Shown piece after piece: positions 42,663 to 52,441 of a stretch of DNA of 64,000 nucleotides. Each line of letters starts with the position of its first letter. Within the stretch, counting starts at the first letter, position 1. Made by a program: the position numbers and the translations under genes. Source of the stretch: Clostridiales bacterium (GTDB taxonomy: Bacteria; Bacillota; Clostridia; Christensenellales; Borkfalkiaceae); assembly GCA_003538975.1 (NCBI GenBank), contig DPQQ01000005.1:1-64000 (forward strand), given 5' to 3'. A model generated the notes under the pieces. That model searched no databases. It was given only the letters and a program-made list of their open reading frames with translations, and was not told the DNA's origin.

Positions 42663-44189
42663 CTAAATAGCTATTCCCGGAACACCTAATATCTTTATTT
42701 TCTCATCACATAATACTTTTACTCGTTTAACGCTATTCCTAACAAGATTTATTATTGGTTTATAGTAATTAGTTTCTTCAATGGCTTTATGAGCATTAAA
42801 CATTGTAAGAATCGATTCCAAAATGAATACCAAACACATATCCATACCGATAATCACATTGTTTACGTCACCCCAAGCGCCACGATTGGCGTACCACATA
42901 TATCCATTGGCGTGAGAGAGCATTTGACTTTCTACATAATCTAACAGCATACTTCTATCAAAAGATACTTCTGCTTTTGGATCAACGAACTTTGATATAA
43001 AATCTTTAACTATGTTTGTGAGATTTTTAGTTTTCCCTTTTTCATCTACAGTATAGCCACTAATTGTGAGAAAACTTTTTTCAAATGTTTCTTGGTTAAC
43101 GCCATTGGGATAAAGAACCTTATAAAAGCTATATGCTTTATCAACTGAAAATTCGCGTCCTAAATTCCGTTTAATTTGTACTCGTTCGTGTTCTTCAAGC
43201 AATCTAAAATGTTCTTCGTGAGGAAAGTATTTTATATAGCATTTATAAAACGACGAGAACATATCTAATGCAATCTTCCATTTAGACTTCACTTGTTCGC
43301 ATAATCCAAGTAACTTATCTGTACACATCTCACTCATTAGAAGATTTATGCTCATTAATGTATCCGATGTATAGTTCTTATCAAAGAAACTATTGAATAC
43401 ATTACTTATGTCTATTAGAATTTTACATTCTTGCTGAACTAAATTCTCATATCTTCTTGTAATATCCGATGCATATATAGATGCGCTATAAAGATTAAAA
43501 GTAAATTGCGAAAGCGGCAATGACTTGTATTCTTCCATTATGAGAGACAATATTTCGGGGATAGTTTGCCATACACCTTCATTCATATAGAAATCATTAA
43601 CCGAAGGATGAATTGCCTGACTGTATAGCCCATAAATCTTGGCATATTCTTCTCCTAAATTTTCTCCGACTAATTTTCTAAAATTCGTATACGGATCGCA
43701 TAAGAATGGTTTGTTGGTTCTGATAATGTCATTTATGAGTTTTTTGCTGTATCTATCAGAGAGTTTCTCTTGGAAGAATTTTACAGCATCATCTTTGTCT
43801 TTTTCTAACTTTTCGGGAAATAAAATCTTATCGGCTATGTCATCAAACTCTTTATAATAATTGTATTCGATAATATGTACTTGGTGGCGTAGTAATTCAA
43901 TTTGCAAATCGCTTATCTTGCCTTTTTCATACATGCGTTTTAACGCTAAACCTTCGAGAAAACAACGTGCCGTAAGGAGCATCCCTGTACTACCAATATG
44001 TTGCAAAAGGAAATCTTTTATAAAACATTGCGCTTGCGATGTTAAATAAAAGTCCATAATATCTGTAAAAGATTCTAAACCGAATTGCTTATCATCTTCG
44101 GAACGTTTCATTAGGGTATGATTGTATGTAAATAACTGTCCCCAAAACAAATCAAGTTGTTGTATAAAATCTTTTGCGTTAACATCCAT
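42663..44189 (-). CDS. Unrecognised 508-residue protein at the end of the defence operon
   Basis: Mostly helical, no membrane segment and no signal peptide. RCFLEGLALKRMYEKGK (near residue 75) and YGLYSQAIHPSVNDFY (near residue 185) recall the R...E and S..HP patterns of DUF5677/HEPN-like proteins, but this is weak. It follows RhuM by 11 bases and precedes a strong terminator. The tight coupling with restriction and Hachiman-like genes suggests a defence or toxin role; this is inference from position. I do not recognise the family. Confidence 0.55.
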   Translation of the reverse strand: MDVNAKDFIQQLDLFWGQLFTYNHTLMKRSEDDKQFGLESFTDIMDFYLTSQAQCFIKDFLLQHIGSTGMLLTARCFLEGLALKRMYEKGKISDLQIELLRHQVHIIEYNYYKEFDDIADKILFPEKLEKDKDDAVKFFQEKLSDRYSKKLINDIIRTNKPFLCDPYTNFRKLVGENLGEEYAKIYGLYSQAIHPSVNDFYMNEGVWQTIPEILSLIMEEYKSLPLSQFTFNLYSASIYASDITRRYENLVQQECKILIDISNVFNSFFDKNYTSDTLMSINLLMSEMCTDKLLGLCEQVKSKWKIALDMFSSFYKCYIKYFPHEEHFRLLEEHERVQIKRNLGREFSVDKAYSFYKVLYPNGVNQETFEKSFLTISGYTVDEKGKTKNLTNIVKDFISKFVDPKAEVSFDRSMLLDYVESQMLSHANGYMWYANRGAWGDVNNVIIGMDMCLVFILESILTMFNAHKAIEETNYYKPIINLVRNSVKRVKVLCDEKIKILGVPGIAI

Positions 44190-44200
44190 AAATAGTACAG

Positions 44201-45256
44201 CTAATCCTTTTTATCTTTTTTGATATGTTCTTCGAGTTCGAGCATATATTTATCGTAATCGGACATAAACAGTTTGTCTTGGATAACGCGGTATTTTTCG
44301 AATTCGGTTTCGGCATGAAGCTTGGCTATTTCGGCAGATACTTTTCCGGCGTCGGCGAGTAATCCGTACTCAAACATTTGAATAAATGAATTGAGTCTTG
44401 TTTCCCAATCTTCCATAGTGAGCGGAATATGGCGTGCCGCCATACTCTCGGCGAAATCGATATACGCCGTTACCATACGGTTAAGCTGCCCGAGTTCGTG
44501 CACAGTCAAATAGTTTTTAGCAACCGTAACATCGGATTTTTTAATCTTACCGTCGGGTGCATCCGCCCAAGTGGTAAGACCCATGTGTTCGCGGTTGGCG
44601 TCGGCGCGTTCTACTATAAGCTCCGCCGCCGTATGCCCGTGAACAGCGTAATGCATCTTGTTTTGCACAGTGGCATAAAAGCGTTTCGTTTGTGCGCTCG
44701 TTACGTCGTAGTCTATCGCGGTTGCATATAAATCGGTGATTTTTTGATAAAACTTGCGCTCGCTTGCGCGAATTTCCCGAACGCGCTCGAGCTGTTCGTC
44801 GAAATATTTATCGGTAAGATAGGTGCCGCGCTTTAACCGCTCGTCGTCCATTACCCAACCTTTGATTGTATACTCGGTTGCGATTTGATTTACCCACTTG
44901 CGGAATTGTACGGCGCGTTCGGAATTGACTTTGAAGCCGACGGCGATAATCATTTGCAGATTGTAATGCGCTACTTCACGCTCGATTTGCCGTTCGCCCT
45001 CGTTTTGAACTATTCGAAATTTTCGAATAGTTGAACTCTCGTCTAATTCGCTGTCTGCAAAAATCTTTTTCACGTGGTAGTTTATTGTGTTTGTTTCCAC
45101 ATTGTACAATAGACCCATTGCTTTCTGCGTGAGCCAAATATTTTCGTCCTCGTAGCGAACTTCTATATCTTTCGAGCTTTCGCCGACCGACGCAACGTAA
45201 GTAAGATATTCCGCAGCCGAACTGCGTATGGAAATTTGATTGTTTTTCTTTGTCAT
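44201..45256 (-). CDS. rhuM: RhuM-family protein
   Basis: 351 residues. The N-terminal Bro/KilA-like part (RYEDENIWLTQKAMGLLYNVETNTINYHVKKIFADSELDESSTIRKFRIVQNEG in pieces) and HYNLQMIIAVGFKVNSERAVQFRKWVNQIATEYTIKGWVMDDERLKRG are diagnostic for RhuM. The C-terminal half (residues 190-351) is helical, with a Fic/DOC-unrelated region carrying AVHGHTAAELIVERAD. RhuM is often found inside type I restriction operons and islands; its exact role is not established. Confidence 0.9.
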   Translation of the reverse strand: MTKKNNQISIRSSAAEYLTYVASVGESSKDIEVRYEDENIWLTQKAMGLLYNVETNTINYHVKKIFADSELDESSTIRKFRIVQNEGERQIEREVAHYNLQMIIAVGFKVNSERAVQFRKWVNQIATEYTIKGWVMDDERLKRGTYLTDKYFDEQLERVREIRASERKFYQKITDLYATAIDYDVTSAQTKRFYATVQNKMHYAVHGHTAAELIVERADANREHMGLTTWADAPDGKIKKSDVTVAKNYLTVHELGQLNRMVTAYIDFAESMAARHIPLTMEDWETRLNSFIQMFEYGLLADAGKVSAEIAKLHAETEFEKYRVIQDKLFMSDYDKYMLELEEHIKKDKKD

Positions 45257-45266
45257 AAGATTACCT

Positions 45267-47642
45267 CTATATACAATACTTTTTAATGTATTCGATTAGA
45301 TATTGTTTTTCATAATTATCAAAAAGAAACACACGTCTCTCAAATATTTTTACAAATTCCTTTCGTTGGGAATCCAATTCAGCTGTATCAAACCTTAAAC
45401 TGTCAACTTTTTTTACGGTAACTACGGGAATAGCTTTTTCAACCATATCTATACCAAGTGGTGTAGTAGCACCTATTTCAAAAAATCTGATAATGTTACT
45501 CAAATCTATTGGTTTATCTAATTGAATTTTTTTAATATCAAATGCTCGTATTATTAAAGATTCAAACAAGCTGATTATTCTCGGTAGTTGATACTCAACC
45601 GTATCTTTTACCTCACGAAAAACTTTTCTATACGTATCATTGACAAATTTATGCTCGTCGTCCTCTTGCGTTAAATATTTTTTAAATCCATAATCCAATA
45701 CTCCCTGATAGCTTTTTTGAGCATAATTTATAGAAAACCATTTAATGGCATTTATTTGCGTTGGCTTTATTTCGCCTATGTCTGCCCATATTTGCAAAAT
45801 ATTTTCAAAGTAACCGTCATTTAAGAAGTGATATATCGATGCTGATTCAATACCGGCAAAATGCTCAATACTATTAAGTAATCTCGAAAGAATACGCTCT
45901 TGTTTTTTACGTTCGATTAGACGATTTTGCTCAAATACTTCATCGGGTAATAATTGCTTATTGAATCCTAATGTTTGCTTGCGGTTTTTATTGATTATAG
46001 TTAAATCGTCATCGTCGATATTTTCTAAATCAATATCGCCCAAATAAATTTTAGAACTATATGGTTTAAAATCAAGCGATATTCCATCGCTTTGTACTAT
46101 TTTAAGGCTTTTATCACCTATATAAACAATATTTCCAATAAAATGGTGTTGATATCTTCCCGCCCTCCCGTTTATGTTAAGTAATAAAAATTTTTTACTT
46201 TCGTCAGTTTTCCCTGAAGGATTATTATAGACAACAACGGTTTTCGCATTCGTATTTACGCCCTCAACAATAGTTGAGGTACAAAACAAAGTACTCATTG
46301 CGCCGTCATTAAAAAGTTTCATAATTTCTCTTTGAAAATATTTTGGAAATTTGCCGTTATGTATACCGATTTGATTATAAAGCGCATAAACTAAATCCCA
46401 ATTTTCTAATGAGCTTTTTTTGCCTCCGAAATGGAAATTATAATTATTTTTCAAATGTTCTATAAACATTTGCAATCTTTCATTAATCGGCTCTTGATCA
46501 ATAAAGCTATCAGAAAATTCTCTTGCGTGTTGTTCGGTATAAGCAGGATATAAACAATAAACAATGGCTTGATTTGATTTAGAGAAGCCAAGCTTATTTG
46601 CAGTATAAAGCAAGCGTTCAATAGCTTTATTTGCAGATGTACTTTCTTTGTAGTTTTCAAACGGAGAGGAATATTTGAATGTTTTGGCGTGAAAATCAAT
46701 CTCGTTTTTTAATGTAGGGATAAAAGTTATTTCCTTTGTCGCAATATTATGTTTTTCAAGCATTTTAATAAAACCGTCTTTCAAACTGTTTAATTCAATA
46801 AACGGTCCCGCCAAATAGCAAGAATTGCATTTTTTCAAAAGGAAATATAATGCCAATCTAAATGCCACAGCTCGATGATCTTGTTCATCTTGCTTATATT
46901 CATCATTTCCGAGTTCAATTTTATCGCTTACGTCATCTTCACTTGACAAGGCAACATCTTCATCGATTTTATATATTTCATCAAAGAAGAAAAAATCCAA
47001 CTCTATATTCGGTACAATTGCTAACAAGCGCAACACTCTTTCGGGAGTTAAAACAAAAATATTACGTTCGGTTAATTCCAAATCTTTATAAATAGAATTA
47101 TATATACTATAACCTAAATTAAGTTTTGTATTAAAATCGTCTATTTCTTCCGTAACTTCAATCAATAAAGCGACCGTTGGTAGCACGATTACAATATTGT
47201 TATAATCTTCGCAGTGCCTAAAAATTATTTCTTTGAGCAAAAAAGTTTTACCGAAGGAGGTGGGCGCACTTAAAAATAATTTACCGTTTGCGTTCTCGAA
47301 AGTATCGAGAACGTCTTTTTGTGCACTATCCAAAATAAATCCCGATTCGGTTTTATAAAATTCATCTATAACCGTATCCTTAACGGTAATCAAATCATTA
47401 TCGGCATTTATACTGCTATTATCAAATTTGTTCAAACGGTTGTATCCGAAAGTCCTCAATTTTCGACTCGCATTATATAACACAAAATCCAACTGTGGAT
47501 ATTGTGTGCATTCATTCGGATGATTGCTTCGCCACTCGGACAAATAGCATAATATGTCTTTTAATCTATTTTTGTTGGCATCTGTAAATTCGGATTGATT
47601 TATTAGTCGAGTTGCTTCTTTTAATAACTGTTTTATGTTCAT
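45267..47642 (-). CDS. hamB: HamB-like superfamily 2 helicase (Hachiman-type)
   Basis: 791 residues. Helicase motif I SAPTSFGKT at 125-133, motif Ia VIVLPTVALLIEV, motif II DEIY at 221-224 in FFFFDEIYKIDED, and motif VI GRAGRYQHH around residue 485. The SAPTSFGKT and DE-x-YKID variants are, as far as I know, typical of HamB of Hachiman systems. It overlaps the HamA-like gene by four bases. In Hachiman, HamB surveys DNA and releases the HamA nuclease upon phage infection. Confidence 0.75.
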   Translation of the reverse strand: MNIKQLLKEATRLINQSEFTDANKNRLKDILCYLSEWRSNHPNECTQYPQLDFVLYNASRKLRTFGYNRLNKFDNSSINADNDLITVKDTVIDEFYKTESGFILDSAQKDVLDTFENANGKLFLSAPTSFGKTFLLKEIIFRHCEDYNNIVIVLPTVALLIEVTEEIDDFNTKLNLGYSIYNSIYKDLELTERNIFVLTPERVLRLLAIVPNIELDFFFFDEIYKIDEDVALSSEDDVSDKIELGNDEYKQDEQDHRAVAFRLALYFLLKKCNSCYLAGPFIELNSLKDGFIKMLEKHNIATKEITFIPTLKNEIDFHAKTFKYSSPFENYKESTSANKAIERLLYTANKLGFSKSNQAIVYCLYPAYTEQHAREFSDSFIDQEPINERLQMFIEHLKNNYNFHFGGKKSSLENWDLVYALYNQIGIHNGKFPKYFQREIMKLFNDGAMSTLFCTSTIVEGVNTNAKTVVVYNNPSGKTDESKKFLLLNINGRAGRYQHHFIGNIVYIGDKSLKIVQSDGISLDFKPYSSKIYLGDIDLENIDDDDLTIINKNRKQTLGFNKQLLPDEVFEQNRLIERKKQERILSRLLNSIEHFAGIESASIYHFLNDGYFENILQIWADIGEIKPTQINAIKWFSINYAQKSYQGVLDYGFKKYLTQEDDEHKFVNDTYRKVFREVKDTVEYQLPRIISLFESLIIRAFDIKKIQLDKPIDLSNIIRFFEIGATTPLGIDMVEKAIPVVTVKKVDSLRFDTAELDSQRKEFVKIFERRVFLFDNYEKQYLIEYIKKYCI

Positions 47643-48586
47643 ATTTTGCGCACCTCCAAAAAGAGTTCGCGCACTTTTTTCAGATCGCGCAACGGGTAAA
47701 CAAGAAGCAATATTTCAACATCAAGATTATCTTTATTCCCAATCTTGAAATCTTTGAATGCATCATGTATTTTGTTTTTTACGATACTCAATAGTTCTGC
47801 ATCATCATTATAATTCGATTCATCCGGCATCAATAAACACGGTATTCGAATTTTGATCTGTCCTTGTTTGAAATAATCTATAATGCTATCGATTTTTGAT
47901 AGCCTATCATTGATATTATCATAAATACGGTCGTTAATATCATCTATAATTTTGCTCAATTCCGAAGATGCGCTGCTGACTGCGCGCATAATGTCGCACA
48001 ATATCGCCATTGAATCGCCGAAATAATATTTTATCACGCTTTTATTTATGTCGTCCTTTATCGCAGATAAACAATATTCCCAATAGCCCGTTTTAGCTTG
48101 TCCGACCCAAAAATACTTTTGCCCGTCTTCAATGGAAAAGACCATACCGTCGTAGCCTTTGATTTCGTGTCCTTTTCTCTCGGCCGTTTCTTCTTTGTAT
48201 GGTATTCTCTCCATATATTTTGCGCGAGAATACAGCATTTCAATATTAGGAAAGAATAGTTTGATAAAGCTATCTAACGTTAATTCGCCCAACAATCCGT
48301 CGGCTACTTTTTCCGTTTTGGGAACACGATTTTCGTATGCAACGCGGGCGGCTTTTCGCAAATCCTCCAATTTGCCTCTATTATATTCTTTTTCTATTTC
48401 GTCTTTTTCATAGGCGTAAAACATAACACTATCGAAAATGACATCCGTAAAATTTCTTTCGAAATTTTCATCAAATATATGCCTATAAGGGTGTGTAGTA
48501 AACACATCCTTGTATGGTTCATATTTCACAATCAGCGGCGTCAATCTCTCGCCGATAAGTTGTTTGAAGATTTCGACAGCGTTCAT
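47639..48586 (-). CDS. hamA: HamA-like (DUF1837) effector of a Hachiman-type system
   Basis: 315 residues. GLLGELTLDSFIKLFF (Glu101), then GYDGMVFSIEDGQKYFWVGQAK with Asp146 and Lys165, follow the HamA C-terminal layout, a restriction-endonuclease-like fold with a D...ExK core. Here the middle acid is Gln163, so the metal site is altered, or another acid such as Glu141 compensates. The gene overlaps the helicase gene by four bases and lies 16 bases after the metalloprotease gene. The identification rests on motif layout and the helicase neighbour. Confidence 0.68.
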   Translation of the reverse strand: MNAVEIFKQLIGERLTPLIVKYEPYKDVFTTHPYRHIFDENFERNFTDVIFDSVMFYAYEKDEIEKEYNRGKLEDLRKAARVAYENRVPKTEKVADGLLGELTLDSFIKLFFPNIEMLYSRAKYMERIPYKEETAERKGHEIKGYDGMVFSIEDGQKYFWVGQAKTGYWEYCLSAIKDDINKSVIKYYFGDSMAILCDIMRAVSSASSELSKIIDDINDRIYDNINDRLSKIDSIIDYFKQGQIKIRIPCLLMPDESNYNDDAELLSIVKNKIHDAFKDFKIGNKDNLDVEILLLVYPLRDLKKVRELFLEVRKI

Positions 48587-48602
48587 TTTATATTCCTATT
48601 TC

Positions 48603-49271
48603 TCAATAAATATTTACCAACCGACTATTTTGATTTAGCCACTCTTGAGCCTCTCTATAATCAGGCATAACTGTTTCAACTCTTTTCCAGAATTCACGGC
48701 TATGATTTTTATACTGAATATGACTAAGCTCGTGGATTGCAATATAATCTATAACAAACAACGGGCACATAACGGCACGCCAATTTATATTGATAGTTTG
48801 TTTTGCACCACAGCTACCCCAACGAGCTTTTGCATCAGACAGATTGATGGAATAATAGGTAGCACCAATTAAATCCGCATAATATTGTACTCGTTTAAAA
48901 ACGACGTCCGTTGCTTGAGCGTGATACCATCCAATAAGGATATGTTTCGCTTCGTTTTTTTCCTTCAGAGGGAGAATCAATCTATTACCATCTATTACAA
49001 CGGATTCCACATCAGCATAATCGAGCATGTATAGGTTGCCTAAATACATGTGGCTTTCTCCAACCTCAAAAACACTGTCCGGATATTTCTCGAAAAATGT
49101 TTTTACTATATGCTGCTTTTCGTCTATCCACCTTTGTTTCCGAGAAATGGTTTCATATATTACGGCATCACTTGCCTCAAAAGGTGCTTTTACAATCAAT
49201 TCGGCTTGATTATTAACTACTAACGCAATAGTTTTTCTTTTACTTCTTATAATCTCTTTAGGCTGTGTCAT
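48603..49271 (-). CDS. YgjP/SprT-like M48-type metallopeptidase
   Basis: 222 residues. The zinc motif HELSH is at residues 180-184, with SHIQYKNHSREFWKRVE providing the third ligand, and DAKARWGSC is the conserved family motif before it. This family (PF01863) often sits in type I restriction operons. The start overlaps the hsdR stop by four bases. Its role in the island is unknown; a protease acting on restriction subunits is possible. Confidence 0.88.
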   Translation of the reverse strand: MTQPKEIIRSKRKTIALVVNNQAELIVKAPFEASDAVIYETISRKQRWIDEKQHIVKTFFEKYPDSVFEVGESHMYLGNLYMLDYADVESVVIDGNRLILPLKEKNEAKHILIGWYHAQATDVVFKRVQYYADLIGATYYSINLSDAKARWGSCGAKQTININWRAVMCPLFVIDYIAIHELSHIQYKNHSREFWKRVETVMPDYREAQEWLNQNSRLVNIY

Positions 49272-52200
49272 TGTTTTTCTCCATAATGACGGCTTGCAAG
49301 CTCGATAAGTTCCTGTGCTATTGCTGATGCTTTAGCTCTATCAGAACGTAAATACTTATATGAATCAAGTAACTTTCTACGAATGGCGTATCTTAAATTT
49401 TGAATTAAATACGGATCATCCCAAAAATTTACAATTTGCGTTTCCGTCTGGATAGTAGATAATATTTCGTCAATCATGCTCCTTAAAGTATCAAATTCTT
49501 CAGCAGTTAAATCTTCAAAAGACTTGCCTTCATATAATTTAGCACGGACTAACGCAAAGAACGGCATTTCTTTCACAGGATCTAATCCATAAGTATTTTC
49601 CGTGCTTCTACCATGAATAATTTCGTCCTTATACTCTTTTAGTGCCTGAACTTGCGCTTCCCAATTCTCTTTATATAATTCGAGTATCTTTTGCAACTTC
49701 ACACCTAAGCGCTCAAAGTATTCCGGATCAAGCGGAGTATTGATATTTATGTATTCTTGAATAGCGTATTTCAATTCTTCCGCTTGTGCGCGAGGCGATT
49801 TTTCTTTTAGTGTTGTATCAAAAATAGGATTAGTTATTGAAACGGGTCTAATCTTAGGATTAACGCCGTTAACAATTAAATACTCCTCAATAATACTGCG
49901 TATTTTACGTCCACATTCAGCTACTGAGAAATTACCGTCTCTACGCCTGTTTGCTACACACTGTTTAATAAAACTAGCCACCTTAAAATCTGGAACATAG
50001 GGTAATGCTGAAGGTTTAGGGTAAACTCGGTCAAGATATTTGGCAAAAGTATTGAAAAATTTGTTGAAGTTTTGCCATAACTTATCATCCTCTGCGAGCT
50101 CGTCACATATAAAAGTCTTTTCCGCTAGACCGGAGACACCTATTTCTTCAACAACAAACCGCGTGAGGTTATCATGTGCAATACGCAGTTTATCATAATC
50201 TTGTCCAACGCTCAGCAATGCCCCTGTAGTTTCCTTGATATCCTCGTCTTTATATTTTGCAAGGGCTTTCTTTAAATGATTAAATACTCCGACATAATCA
50301 ACAACATAACCGCATTCTTTACCTTTTGACGTACGATTAACTCTTGCAATTGCTTGCAAAAGATTATGATCACGAATAATATCGTCTAAATACATAACCT
50401 GTTCGATTGGTGCATCAAAACCAGTCAGAAGCATATCGGCAACAACTATTATTCCGACTTCTCCCGTGATTTTATTACCTTTCTTATCTGTATCCTCGGC
50501 ATAATAACCCAGTTTAAAACTTGCTATTTGCTTGTCATGCGTATGTTCGTTACCAAATTCTTTTAAATAAGGTTTGTCGTTCCCTTGTGCCGAAATAATG
50601 CAAGCTATTTGCATCCTTTTTAAAACCTCAAGGTCATAGTTGTTAGGATTTAATGTCTCAAGTTCAGCGATTTTTGCTTGCAACAATCTATCAAGCACAA
50701 CCTTGTATCTATACGCTGCTTCTTGAGAGCAAGTAACCACCTGAGCCTTAAATCCGTTGGTAAAAACTGTTGATATATAATGCTCAAGCATATCTTTGGC
50801 TTTCTTTTCAATTACTTCCCATGCTTCAAGATAACCTCTTAATGTATATTTACCGAGAATCTGCTTCTTTTGAGACTCATCCGCAAAGGCAAAAACATCA
50901 AGAAACTTATCGTCCATCGCAGATATATCTTTTATATTGCTCTCGGTTGCTCTGCCTTCGTATTTGATCTCTACTATCACTTCATCGGCTATTGCCTGTC
51001 TCATTGTGTAGGCGTCTATGTATCCACCGAAAGTTTCCGTCGTTCTATCTATTGGCGTTCCCGTAAAAGCAACTTTAATAGAATTAGGCATACATTGCCA
51101 CATATTTGCCGCCAGATGCGAGTATTGTGTTCTATGTGCTTCGTCGATCATTATTAAGATTTTCTTGGATGTGTTTAGTACAGGGAATATCTCCATGCTC
51201 GCTTTTTTGACACCAAACTTATGTACCATCGCAACAACTATATTGCTTGCAGGGTCTTTTATAAGCGGTTTTAGAGTAGCAATACTTTTGCCGACAGTAA
51301 CGGTTTGCGAAATGCAGTTGCTTGTGTCTAATAGCTGTTTTTGCAAATCTTTTCTATCAAGGATAAGCACGATTTTATAATCGATGAAATCGTCAAGATG
51401 GTTCATTTTTTTAATAACAAACATCATCGTAAGCGATTTTCCACTTCCTTGCGTATGCCAAACCGTGCCACCCTTATCGGCTTGTGTTTCACCTGAACGC
51501 ATACGGTTGATTATTTTGTGGACGCCACGGAATTGTTGATAGCGACAAACTATTTTTGCAGTTCTTCCTTTTTCATCATCTTTAAACACGGTAAAGTTTT
51601 GCATTATGTCAAGTAGATGATTAGGCGAGAGCATTCCCTTTACCAACACTTCTTGACCGGAAGGTGTTGTTCCGTCTTCTTTTATTTCCGATATCGCATA
51701 AGGATAACAGTCTTTCCATTCAATAAAATGATTGTAAGCGCCTGTAATAGTTGTATATTTTGCTTGCTGAAAAGAAGTAGCTATGACAAACTGATTAAAA
51801 TAAAACAATTCGGGCACACCTTCGGCAAACTGTGCGTCGCGACGATCCTGATAACGCATCAACTGCTCAATTGCTTGTCCCATAGGGTCAACTATGTCAG
51901 GTGCTTTACACTCGATTACAACAAGCGGAATACCATTAACAAACAAAACCACATCCGGAATAATATGCTGTTCTACGCCCGGAATCTTTACTTTTAATTG
52001 ACATACGGCTATATATGAGTTTTTGCTCTTAGTTATATCAAACCTTTCTTTTTCAAGGTTTGTATAATCAAATAAACGTACAGACTCATTGACGGCACCG
52101 GTATAAAGATTGTCTGCAGTAAGTCCGTCAACTAAATGCTTTTGGATTTTACGGTTTATCTCAAGTGCATCGGCTTGAATGCCATAGTTTAAGAACTCGT

Positions 52201-52432
52201 CTATGAGCGGCTCTACTTGTTCTTCCTTAAGCCACGGGTTAAGCCTCGATATCGCATTATGAAACTCCTCGCGCATGATAACGTCCGCAAGGCTTTCTCT
52301 GTTGCTAAGTTCGGGAGAGTTTCTTGTTGTAACATCAAGGTCAATAATACTCCAACCCAAACTACTTAATTGCTCCAATAACGGTTTTTCCGTATATAAA
52401 CGTTCGCTTATATTATCGTATCTTTCCGGCAT
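49268..52432 (-). CDS. hsdR: Type I restriction enzyme R subunit
   Basis: 1054 residues, normal HsdR length. Endonuclease core Asp160 ... Glu174-Cys-Lys176 (PDVVLFVNGIPLVVIECKAP); motif I TQGSGKSLTM near residue 330; motif II DEAHRTQYSHLAANM near residue 430; motif III VAFTGTPIDR; motif VI AIARVNRTSKGK. All catalytic motifs look intact, so the system should be able to cut. Nine bases separate it from hsdS. Confidence 0.97.
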   Translation of the reverse strand: MPERYDNISERLYTEKPLLEQLSSLGWSIIDLDVTTRNSPELSNRESLADVIMREEFHNAISRLNPWLKEEQVEPLIDEFLNYGIQADALEINRKIQKHLVDGLTADNLYTGAVNESVRLFDYTNLEKERFDITKSKNSYIAVCQLKVKIPGVEQHIIPDVVLFVNGIPLVVIECKAPDIVDPMGQAIEQLMRYQDRRDAQFAEGVPELFYFNQFVIATSFQQAKYTTITGAYNHFIEWKDCYPYAISEIKEDGTTPSGQEVLVKGMLSPNHLLDIMQNFTVFKDDEKGRTAKIVCRYQQFRGVHKIINRMRSGETQADKGGTVWHTQGSGKSLTMMFVIKKMNHLDDFIDYKIVLILDRKDLQKQLLDTSNCISQTVTVGKSIATLKPLIKDPASNIVVAMVHKFGVKKASMEIFPVLNTSKKILIMIDEAHRTQYSHLAANMWQCMPNSIKVAFTGTPIDRTTETFGGYIDAYTMRQAIADEVIVEIKYEGRATESNIKDISAMDDKFLDVFAFADESQKKQILGKYTLRGYLEAWEVIEKKAKDMLEHYISTVFTNGFKAQVVTCSQEAAYRYKVVLDRLLQAKIAELETLNPNNYDLEVLKRMQIACIISAQGNDKPYLKEFGNEHTHDKQIASFKLGYYAEDTDKKGNKITGEVGIIVVADMLLTGFDAPIEQVMYLDDIIRDHNLLQAIARVNRTSKGKECGYVVDYVGVFNHLKKALAKYKDEDIKETTGALLSVGQDYDKLRIAHDNLTRFVVEEIGVSGLAEKTFICDELAEDDKLWQNFNKFFNTFAKYLDRVYPKPSALPYVPDFKVASFIKQCVANRRRDGNFSVAECGRKIRSIIEEYLIVNGVNPKIRPVSITNPIFDTTLKEKSPRAQAEELKYAIQEYININTPLDPEYFERLGVKLQKILELYKENWEAQVQALKEYKDEIIHGRSTENTYGLDPVKEMPFFALVRAKLYEGKSFEDLTAEEFDTLRSMIDEILSTIQTETQIVNFWDDPYLIQNLRYAIRRKLLDSYKYLRSDRAKASAIAQELIELASRHYGEKQ

Positions 52433-52441
52433 AACAACTCC

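Noticed and set aside
42645..42665. GGTTCGATTCC on the minus strand, like a tRNA T-arm
   Set aside because: The flanking bases do not pair into a T-stem and there is no acceptor, D or anticodon arm upstream.
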